Source: an uncultured Acidobacteriota bacterium (lineage in GTDB: Bacteria; Acidobacteriota; Blastocatellia; Pyrinomonadales; Pyrinomonadaceae). Taken from it: DNA of 62,053 nt. Position 1 is the stretch's first letter, and each line of letters begins with the position of its first letter. Where the stretch lies: contig CALMPJ010000220.1 in the NCBI GenBank assembly GCA_937871585.1, forward strand, positions 1 through 62,053, written 5' to 3'. Under the pieces are notes generated by a model. The model ran no database searches, was not told the origin of the DNA, and saw only the letters and a list, made by a program, of their open reading frames with translations. Both the position numbers and the translations under genes were made by a program. Of the stretch, positions 34,254 through 41,516 are shown in pieces.

Positions 34254-35107
34254 ATTTAATTGTAGGACCAACATTATTGGCAAAACTGCTGCTAATGGCG
34301 TTAGCGGCCACCGCGATAGTTTACGCAGGTATCGGAGCTAGGCTTGCAAACGATGTGAGAACAGAAGTAGACGGTCTGCCAGTGCAAAGTTTCGAGGATC
34401 TCGACGAATCGAATTCCGAATCTCAGACGGTAAGATTTCGACATTCCGATCCGCAGCATCAGCGAATGCCGTGTCTGCTGTGTCATCAGAGAACAGACAA
34501 TTCGCCTCGAATAAAGAGAGGCGGACATTCGCCTTGTTCCGGCTGCCATGTCGAACAGTTCGCTCAAACGAGCGGACCCCTTTGCACGATCTGTCATTCG
34601 GATTCAGGTGTCCGCGCATTTCCTGCACTTCGCAGCTTTAATGCGAAGTTCGATCATGGAAGACATCTGAGGCAAACGAATTGTTCTACTTGCCACAAAC
34701 CAACACGTAACGGTGTGGCACTTTCGATCCCAAAAGGCTCGGCGGCGCACTCAACTTGCTTTACCTGCCATGGCCCGCAAACGACGATCGCAGGAAAGAA
34801 CATCGGCTCATGCGACACGTGTCATAGTCCCGGGCGTCTAGCCAGAACGTCTGAATGGGCGAAAGCGTTCTCTATGAACTTTAACCACTCCGAGCATGGA
34901 CGCGGCAGACAGTCTTGTACTACCTGCCATACCGTGCGGGCCGGAGTGTCACGCAGTCGGCAAGTTACTTCTCCACTTGCGTCGATGCATTTTGCTTCGG
35001 CTAAGGCTCAGAGTTGTGCCTCGTGTCATAACGGCAAAAAGGCGTTTGGAGCAAATGATTTCAAGAATTGTAAGCGTTGTCACGAAGGTTCGACCTTTAA
35101 GTTTTGA
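34250..35107 (+). CDS. Exported nine-heme c-type cytochrome (second)
   Basis: 285 residues. An N-terminal hydrophobic segment (LLAKLLLMALAATAIVYAGIGA) may be an uncleaved anchor or signal. Nine heme motifs follow: CLLCH, CSGCH, CTICH, CSTCH, CFTCH, CDTCH, CTTCH, CASCH and CKRCH. Histidines in FDHGRH and FNHSEH lie in c7-like spacing. The start at 34250 overlaps the stop of the first nine-heme gene (ATGA), implying coupled translation and equal amounts. The two proteins are similar in style and may be ancient paralogues. Confidence 0.88.
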   Translation: MNLIVGPTLLAKLLLMALAATAIVYAGIGARLANDVRTEVDGLPVQSFEDLDESNSESQTVRFRHSDPQHQRMPCLLCHQRTDNSPRIKRGGHSPCSGCHVEQFAQTSGPLCTICHSDSGVRAFPALRSFNAKFDHGRHLRQTNCSTCHKPTRNGVALSIPKGSAAHSTCFTCHGPQTTIAGKNIGSCDTCHSPGRLARTSEWAKAFSMNFNHSEHGRGRQSCTTCHTVRAGVSRSRQVTSPLASMHFASAKAQSCASCHNGKKAFGANDFKNCKRCHEGSTFKF

Positions 35108-35288
35108 GCGGCACATTGCGAAATAATTCGCGGAACCGGCGAGGAAGCGACGAGAACCGCAGTAAATAAAGTGCCGTAGGTTATTCATTTACAACACTTA
35201 CGCGAACTATATAGATTGAGATGCGATGGAGCAACATTTGCGAATTAAATAACCAGAGAGCCGGAACGAGCCGGCACGGGAGTTAGAA

Positions 35289-35624
35289 ATGAGAAACAAT
35301 AAAGCAAGATTCATCGCAGTTACCGCATTCGCAATACCGACGGCTTTAGTTCTGTGGTTCGGCGGAAAACCAAATGTAACGGCAAATGCCGCACCTGAAG
35401 ATGCCGCGGCAGTCTACAAAGCTAAATGTGCTATGTGCCATACGCCTGCGGCAACGAAATTCTATGATCCGGCAAGGCCCGAAGCGGAGCAGGTCGAGGC
35501 GATCTTGAACGGTAAGAAGGGCGAAAAGCCGCCATTTATGCCGGCATACAAAGACAAGGGCATTGACGAGGCAGGTGCAAAGGCTCTCGTCGAATATATG
35601 AAGGGCTTGAGATCCGCAACTTGA
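35289..35624 (+). CDS. Small monoheme cytochrome c
   Basis: 111 residues. A signal peptide (about 1-34, ending near VTANA) is followed by a class I-like cytochrome c fold with one heme site CAMCH, a probable axial Met in PPFMPAYKDKG, and the C-terminal helix GAKALVEYMKGL. It is a soluble periplasmic electron shuttle. GGGAG precedes the ATG by 6 bases. It lies 181 bases after the second nine-heme gene, in a spacer without an obvious terminator. Confidence 0.9.
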   Translation: MRNNKARFIAVTAFAIPTALVLWFGGKPNVTANAAPEDAAAVYKAKCAMCHTPAATKFYDPARPEAEQVEAILNGKKGEKPPFMPAYKDKGIDEAGAKALVEYMKGLRSAT

Positions 35625-35735
35625 CACACTGACCATCGGTCTTGAGCCTTGAGCCATGGCCGTCACGTTCGACGAATCAAATTCGCGAACTGGCGGCTTT
35701 GGCTTGTTCTACATTTCGGTTGTTGGAGGAATGAG

Positions 35736-37337
35736 ATGAGTGAGTCAACAAGAAAAACTCCGGGATTGATGCGAAACTACATTAGCTTTGTAGGCGTCGC
35801 AATTGCCGCTGCGGCATTGACGAGTTTTCTCCTGCTCGTAATGATCGAGGCCATGGGTCCCGGCGACAATCCGTACGCTGACCTTGTTATCTTTATCTTC
35901 ATTCCAAGCGTACTTGTATTCGGACTGTTTATAATCCTCCTCGGTGTTCTATACGAACGCCGACGCCGAAGACGAGCCGGGGCTGACGAGATCCCGGCCT
36001 ATCCTGTGCTTGACCTCAACGATCCGAAACGCCGTCGATCTGTCGTTATATTGCTTTGCTTGGCGTTCGTATTCCTCTTTATGAGCGCGTTTGGCAGCTA
36101 TCGGGCGTTTGAATATACGGAATCAGTCACATTCTGCGGCGAGGCTTGTCACGAAGTGATGAAGCCGGAGTTCGTCGCTTACAATGCTTCTCCACACTCG
36201 AAGATCCGCTGCGTTGAATGTCACGTCGGCTCGGGAGCCGATGCCTACGTCAAAGCGAAGTTCAACGGAATGCGGCAGCTTTGGGGTGTCGTTACCGGAC
36301 ATTTTGATCGGCCGATCAAAACGCCGGTTCACAATATGCGTGCTGCGACTGAAACTTGCCAGAAATGCCATTGGTCTGAGAAATATCACGGTGACAAACT
36401 GCGAACCTTTGACAACTACGCCTACGACGAGAAAAACACGCTCAGCCGTACGCGAATGCTCGTAAAGGTCGGAGGCGGCGATCCTGATTCCGGTCCCGTC
36501 GGCGGAATTCACTGGCATATGAACGTCGCCAACGAGGTCGAGTTCGTTTCAACTGACGATCGGCGGCAGGTAATTCCCTGGGTTCGCATGAAGGACAAGG
36601 ACGGAAAGTACGTCGAATTCAAGATCAATGACGGTACATACGATGCCAACGCTGTGGCCAGTCGCGAGAAGCGAAAAATGGACTGCATCGACTGTCACAA
36701 CAGACCGACACACATCTATTTGTCGCCAAACGATGCCGTTGATCGGGCGCTTGGTGCAGGACGGATCGACGTGACATTGCCGTTCATCAAGGCGAAAACT
36801 GTTGAGGCTCTCTCCGGAAAATATTCGACGAACGAGGAAGCACTGTCCTCGATAGAGAGTTCGATCGGTGGCTTTTATCGAACGAACTATCCGGCTATGT
36901 CCTCTCAGCAGACCGCCGCAGTCGCCGTCGCCATTAATGAGGCAAAGAACATCTACCAGACCTACTTCTTCCCCGAAATGAAAACCGATTGGACCTCACA
37001 TCCAAACAATATCGGCCATTTAACTGCACAAGGCTGCTTTCGCTGCCACGATGGCAAGCATTTCTCAGACACCGGTCGCGTGATCCGAAATGACTGTTCG
37101 ATCTGTCACACAACGCTTGATCAAACGATCGGCGGCAAGGTTTCGATGCCGGCCGACGGAGTCTTTCAGCATCCGGTAAACCTCGGCGACAAGAACACCT
37201 GGCAATGTGCCCAGTGCCATAAAGGCGACCGGCCGTTCAGTCACCCGCTGAATCTGGGCGACATTTCAAAGTTCTCCTGTACTGAATGTCACAAGCCCGG
37301 AGCTCCTCGGTTCGAGGGATTTAAGTCAGCTCACTAG
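35736..37337 (+). CDS. NapC/NirT-family multiheme quinol dehydrogenase
   Basis: 533 residues. Three hydrophobic segments (about 15-40, 48-70, 103-122) anchor a periplasmic domain with eight heme sites. The first is an atypical CxxxCH, FCGEACHEVMKPE, which is characteristic of one NapC/NirT branch; seven CxxCH sites follow (CVECH, CQKCH, CIDCH, CFRCH, CSICH, CAQCH, CTECH). Such proteins take electrons from menaquinol and give them to periplasmic cytochromes. GGAGG precedes the ATG at 35736. It ends the rightward cytochrome run and is followed by a terminator. Confidence 0.9.
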   Translation: MSESTRKTPGLMRNYISFVGVAIAAAALTSFLLLVMIEAMGPGDNPYADLVIFIFIPSVLVFGLFIILLGVLYERRRRRRAGADEIPAYPVLDLNDPKRRRSVVILLCLAFVFLFMSAFGSYRAFEYTESVTFCGEACHEVMKPEFVAYNASPHSKIRCVECHVGSGADAYVKAKFNGMRQLWGVVTGHFDRPIKTPVHNMRAATETCQKCHWSEKYHGDKLRTFDNYAYDEKNTLSRTRMLVKVGGGDPDSGPVGGIHWHMNVANEVEFVSTDDRRQVIPWVRMKDKDGKYVEFKINDGTYDANAVASREKRKMDCIDCHNRPTHIYLSPNDAVDRALGAGRIDVTLPFIKAKTVEALSGKYSTNEEALSSIESSIGGFYRTNYPAMSSQQTAAVAVAINEAKNIYQTYFFPEMKTDWTSHPNNIGHLTAQGCFRCHDGKHFSDTGRVIRNDCSICHTTLDQTIGGKVSMPADGVFQHPVNLGDKNTWQCAQCHKGDRPFSHPLNLGDISKFSCTECHKPGAPRFEGFKSAH

Positions 37338-37345
37338 ATAAGAAA

Positions 37346-37382
37346 ATGCCGTTGCGACGGGGGAACATTATCGCAACGGCAT
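37346..37382. terminator. Bidirectional hairpin terminator
   Basis: ATGCCGTTGCGA and TCGCAACGGCAT form a perfect twelve-pair stem with a 13-base loop between the convergent NapC-like and porin genes. The tail is only moderately T-rich (TCATCATCT). Confidence 0.65.
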
Positions 37383-37404
37383 TCATCATCTAAAGACCGA
37401 TCGT

Positions 37405-39480
37405 CTAACGGTCGGCAGCCCGTTTTCCGAAGTAGATCCTTAGCGAAACGAAAGGCAGGTGTGAGCGATAGTTCTGCGTTGGAGCCTGGCTATCGCGGTA
37501 GGCAAAGTATTGATATCCGAAGTTCCAGTCGATGTTATCGGTCAGCCGAATGGCTGCCCGAAATTCGGGTGATTGAAACTGCATCGGATAGGATGTGATG
37601 AAGTTTTCTAAGACGGTAGAAGCTCTTGTTCCTTGTCCCTTGTCCCGGCTGATTCGATACGCGGCAAAAAGTCCAACACGTTTGTGCGGCTTTGCACCAA
37701 CCTCGAGGTAAGCAAAATGATCGCGAGCAAAGAATTGACTAAAGCCCTGCCTGAGCGTTCCTGATACAGGAACAAATACCGGCGTGTAGCTCGTCAAGTG
37801 GCGATAAGTGTAGCCGCCGCTTAGCGTCACCTCGTCGATCGGTGCCCAGTCGAATGTTCCCGAGAAATAGCGATTCTTGACTCGAGTCGTAAAATCTACG
37901 ACCGGCGGAGCGACAACATTGAACGACGGATTAGAATTGTCCTTCGTCATTGCAGACGCGTTCAAGACCAGCTTCTTGACCGATAGTCGAGTCCGTACCC
38001 GGAAATTGAAGTACTCGTAATTCTCAACTCGCGTAAACACATTGTCGGCCGTACCCTTTTCGACATCCGCAAAGATCGCCCAGTTCTTCGTCGGTTTGAT
38101 CTTTGTTCCGGCGATGAATGCATGAGTGCTATTCTTCTCTTCCTCATTAATGAAAAGCGGATTGGTTGACGACGGAGCCGAGGTTAAGGTGCGGTCGATC
38201 CCGGTCACGTCCACCTTTCGGTTCGTAAAACGATATCCGACGTGGAAACCGATGAACTCAATTGGCTGAAAATCGGCTTCAAGGAGATTGACCACTCGTT
38301 GATAGTCGTTGACGCGATAGCCGGTAGAGCGCGTAAGCGTAGACGCAAGTGGATTTCCCGCCGCATTTCTACGAATGAGTGCCTCCTCAAATGTCTCGCC
38401 GCCGTTGATCGCAAATCGATCAACGGAAAGTGAGTCAGAGATCCGAATATTGTCGTTAACAAGATACGTGAATCCGATATCGCCGCGAGTCTGGATGCGT
38501 TTGTTCTTTGCCGAGATCTGGAATCTATCGAGATCGACAAAATTATTCGAATTATCACGACCGGTGATCTGCTCGATCATCTCCATCGTAGTGCCGGTCT
38601 CGGAATAGATACCGCGGGCTGTGAAGTCGAACCGTTTTGCGAATGTACGATGCAAATTGAACTGCGTGTATGCGGTATCGCCGTCGGTCGGAAACAATCG
38701 ACTAAATGTAGCCAAAACCGAGGTATTGGTCGTAGTGTTTCCGGCCGAAGGTGCCAACAGGCTGAAGCTTGATCGGTCTCTGAACAAACGAAATCCTTGC
38801 GTCAGCCCCCAATCAAATCCCCACAGTTTACCTTCGGCTCCGAAACGAAAGTCATTCGAACGTGCTTTCGTCTGCGTGTTAACCGCAAATTCATCGCTGT
38901 ACGCACGCGTGGTGTACCAGCCAGGGCCGCTGTTGTCGTTTGTCGACATACCGGCCTTGAATCGGAATAGTTCGCTCTGCGGCCGAAGCACAATGTCGAA
39001 ATCGCTGAACGTGTGAGTCGTGAATTGATTGTGTTCATTCAAGGCATGGTTCGACAGGTCGTTGTAGTACTTGACGCGGCGAACACTACCGTCAAATTTA
39101 TACACACCCATTTTTTCCATATTTAGGCGCGTAAATCCCGACGGATCCGAACCCCAGCCGGTTACCGTGATCAAAAGCGAATCGAACATTTTGCCCTTGC
39201 CGTTCTCAGTCTCGAGCAAAAAATTCGAATCAAAGCTTCGAAAGCCTTTACGATAGTTCAAATCACTGCGGTACTTACTTTCACTCCCGTTAACATCGAC
39301 CCAACGCCAGCCCAATTCGGTGCTTGAGGTCACCGAATAACCGCCGAGTGTAACGTCGGCCGGCTCAGGCGAAGGCTGTGTCGATTGGGCGAAAACTGCA
39401 AGCGAGGCGAACGTTGCGATCGCAACCAAGTTGATCAGGCGTCCAATGGAGACGCTAAATTTGAAATATTTATTACACAT
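37405..39480 (-). CDS. MtrB/PioB-like outer-membrane beta-barrel of a porin-cytochrome complex
   Basis: 691 residues, close to MtrB (about 697 by recollection). A signal peptide (about 1-32, ending VFAQ) precedes alternating amphipathic strands throughout, many with aromatic girdles (YKFDGSVRRVKYYNDL, DFQPIEFIGFHVGYRF), and a final strand PFVSLRIYFGKR. MtrB-type barrels form the outer-membrane sleeve for a decaheme cytochrome. The N-terminal CxxC of Shewanella MtrB is absent. It starts 17 bases after the decaheme gene, the arrangement expected for an MtrAB/PioAB conduit. No MtrC-type surface cytochrome is in the window. Confidence 0.8.
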   Translation of the reverse strand: MCNKYFKFSVSIGRLINLVAIATFASLAVFAQSTQPSPEPADVTLGGYSVTSSTELGWRWVDVNGSESKYRSDLNYRKGFRSFDSNFLLETENGKGKMFDSLLITVTGWGSDPSGFTRLNMEKMGVYKFDGSVRRVKYYNDLSNHALNEHNQFTTHTFSDFDIVLRPQSELFRFKAGMSTNDNSGPGWYTTRAYSDEFAVNTQTKARSNDFRFGAEGKLWGFDWGLTQGFRLFRDRSSFSLLAPSAGNTTTNTSVLATFSRLFPTDGDTAYTQFNLHRTFAKRFDFTARGIYSETGTTMEMIEQITGRDNSNNFVDLDRFQISAKNKRIQTRGDIGFTYLVNDNIRISDSLSVDRFAINGGETFEEALIRRNAAGNPLASTLTRSTGYRVNDYQRVVNLLEADFQPIEFIGFHVGYRFTNRKVDVTGIDRTLTSAPSSTNPLFINEEEKNSTHAFIAGTKIKPTKNWAIFADVEKGTADNVFTRVENYEYFNFRVRTRLSVKKLVLNASAMTKDNSNPSFNVVAPPVVDFTTRVKNRYFSGTFDWAPIDEVTLSGGYTYRHLTSYTPVFVPVSGTLRQGFSQFFARDHFAYLEVGAKPHKRVGLFAAYRISRDKGQGTRASTVLENFITSYPMQFQSPEFRAAIRLTDNIDWNFGYQYFAYRDSQAPTQNYRSHLPFVSLRIYFGKRAADR

Positions 39481-39497
39481 CTTCTCCTCCTTCGCCG

Positions 39498-40520
39498 CTA
39501 TCTAAAGAACACCTTGCTTGAATTCGAACCATGGATCGCTGCGTGACATACCGTGCAGTCGCGATAGCGAACTGTTGCTTGGTTGTGGAATGACGGCACG
39601 CCCGGAGCAAGCTGCTCGTCGATAGCACTGTGACATTCCATGCAAAGTTGCTTAACGGAGCTTCGGTTCAGCATTTTCGGATTGCTGCTTCCGTGCGGGC
39701 TGTGACATGCCGCGCAGCCTTCGGTCTTAAGTGGTGCGTGTTCGAACGTGAATGGCCCCTGCTTATTCGAGTGGCATTTTATACACGCCGAATCAGCTCC
39801 GACAGCAAGATTCACTTGCTTCTGCTCGAAGCCGCCGTGAGCGTTGTGACAGCTTGAACATTTCATTGCTCCTTCCATCACCTTGTGTCGGAATGGCTTG
39901 CTGAATTGTGCCTTCGTCTCGGTATGGCAGCTCATACATAGTTGCGGCTCGCTTTGCTTTAGCATCGCAACATTCGCAACGCCCGGATTCTGCAATGACG
40001 TTTCCGCCGGGAACGATGCAGAATCGGGCTTTGCGTTAACGAACGGCTGTCCGTGAGAGGTATGGCAGTCCGTACATCCGACATCATTGCGGAAATGCTC
40101 ACCGCGACGGAAATTGTTGTGGCTTTCTTTGCCGGCGTGACAGCCCAAGCAAGTTTCGGAGATCTGTTTCGAGTTCATGTTCTTGAACGAAATGATCTTC
40201 GTTTTGTCACCCGCATTTTCTACGTGTTCTTTGCCGGGGCCATGACAAGATTCGCAGCCTTTGGCTTTGTCTCGCCAACTTGCTACTTCTTTCAGCTTTG
40301 CATGCTTAGTCCCAGAAAACTTCTTGAACTGGTCCTCGTGACAAGCCTGACACGTTTCGCTCCCAACGTAATCGTCAGGATTCGCGCCTTCGGCGATGTT
40401 TGTTTCGAGAACTACATTGCCGCCTTCCACTGTGGAATATGCTCCAGCTATGGCCCAAACCGCGAAACCAAGCGTGACGACAATCAGCAACAGATGTTTG
40501 ATCCTATTTGCTGTGATCAT
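39498..40520 (-). CDS. Decaheme c-type cytochrome, MtrA/DmsE/PioA type
   Basis: 340 residues (MtrA is about 333). A signal-like helix (LLLIVVTLGFAVWAIAG) is followed by exactly ten CxxCH motifs: CQACH, CESCH, CLGCH, CTDCH, CMSCH, CSSCH, CIKCH, CAACH, CMECH and CTVCH. Family phrases such as YVGSETCQACHEDQF, CESCHGPGKEH and CTDCHTSHG mark the DmsE/MtrA family. It inserts into the MtrB-like barrel as a heme wire across the outer membrane. A perfect CRP-type box lies 83 bases upstream of its ATG. Confidence 0.92.
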   Translation of the reverse strand: MITANRIKHLLLIVVTLGFAVWAIAGAYSTVEGGNVVLETNIAEGANPDDYVGSETCQACHEDQFKKFSGTKHAKLKEVASWRDKAKGCESCHGPGKEHVENAGDKTKIISFKNMNSKQISETCLGCHAGKESHNNFRRGEHFRNDVGCTDCHTSHGQPFVNAKPDSASFPAETSLQNPGVANVAMLKQSEPQLCMSCHTETKAQFSKPFRHKVMEGAMKCSSCHNAHGGFEQKQVNLAVGADSACIKCHSNKQGPFTFEHAPLKTEGCAACHSPHGSSNPKMLNRSSVKQLCMECHSAIDEQLAPGVPSFHNQATVRYRDCTVCHAAIHGSNSSKVFFR

Positions 40521-40602
40521 TGCATTTGCCCCCTACTAAAGATCTTTGACTGCACAAACATTTGTGCTTGATATCATCGTAAGGGTGTTCAGCCGCTCGT
40601 TA

Positions 40603-40618
40603 TGTGAGCGCAGTCACA
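40603..40618. promoter_or_regulatory. Perfect CRP/FNR-class operator upstream of the decaheme gene
   Basis: TGTGA-GCGCAG-TCACA matches the CRP consensus arms exactly. A further TGTGA at 40620-40624 makes an overlapping TCACA-A-TGTGA. The site sits between the decaheme gene and the 3' end of the FNR/CRP-like gene. Confidence 0.7.
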
Positions 40619-40631
40619 ATGTGAAGAAAAA

Positions 40632-41423
40632 TTATCCGCCGAAACATTGGTAGCCGACGGCCCGTCGTAAGCGATCGCGATCATGGATCACAAGCTTCGA
40701 GCCCTTGAGCGTAACTAATTGGCTTTCCCTCATTCTTCGAAGTGCTCGCGTCACAGTCTCGCGAGATGCACCAACCATTTCCGCGATCTCCTCGTGTGTA
40801 AAGGGATTTGCAATGTGAACCGTGCCGCTACCGCCGTTGCCATTGCCGCTCCATTCGAGAAACAGTCTGCCTAATCGATCCGCCACTGTCTCAGACATTC
40901 CGAGTGAGCATATCTGCCGAAACGCTGCCTGATAGCTGTGATTCAGTTGTCGGGCGATGCTGATACACGCCTCAGTGCTGATCGACATCAGCCTATGAAG
41001 TGCGTCGATCGCGACAAACTTGAACTCGCAACGTTCGATCGCCACCACCGTAGCTTCATAACCTCCGGCATTCAATGTCGCGCTTAAGCCGAGCATCTCC
41101 CCCGGCTCGGCGATTCCGACGACGATAACACGTCCCTCGGGCGAAGATGCCGACAGTTTGGCCCTGCCGCTACAAAGAATAAAAATTCCCGAGCTTTCTT
41201 GGCCTTCGAAAAAGATCGGAGCACCGATGTCGACCGAACGGCGGACCGCAATTGGTTCGAGTTGACGCATATATTCCGCGGGCAATCCGCAGCAGCGTTC
41301 GTAATCGTCGCTACTACAGCCGTCACATTTGCGAACATGCTGAGAAGAGTTTTCGTTAGTACCGATCGTGATAATTTGATGTTCGAGCATACAGGCCTCG
41401 CCTCTACTTACTGCAACGAGCAT
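40632..41423 (-). CDS. FNR/CRP-type regulator with candidate FeS cysteines
   Basis: 263 residues. An N-terminal cysteine group, Cys33, Cys36 and Cys44/Cys45 (KCDGCSSDDYERCCG), is followed by a cNMP-like domain (about 55-170). Cys132 (VAIERCEFKF) lies where E. coli FNR has its fourth cluster ligand. The helix-turn-helix ends ASRETVTRAL, which matches the R-E-x-x-x-R recognition residues of CRP and predicts TGTGA binding. An alternative ATG is at residue 12. It is adjacent to the decaheme promoter with a perfect TGTGA box and probably controls the cytochrome genes by oxygen or redox state. Confidence 0.85.
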   Translation of the reverse strand: MLVAVSRGEACMLEHQIITIGTNENSSQHVRKCDGCSSDDYERCCGLPAEYMRQLEPIAVRRSVDIGAPIFFEGQESSGIFILCSGRAKLSASSPEGRVIVVGIAEPGEMLGLSATLNAGGYEATVVAIERCEFKFVAIDALHRLMSISTEACISIARQLNHSYQAAFRQICSLGMSETVADRLGRLFLEWSGNGNGGSGTVHIANPFTHEEIAEMVGASRETVTRALRRMRESQLVTLKGSKLVIHDRDRLRRAVGYQCFGG

Positions 41424-41516
41424 TCCTCACTTCGAACCTTGTAAATATTGATACTGTTGATCTTATGGAACGCGGGAATCGGACGTGGTATGAATTATCG
41501 AGTAAAACTTGAAATT

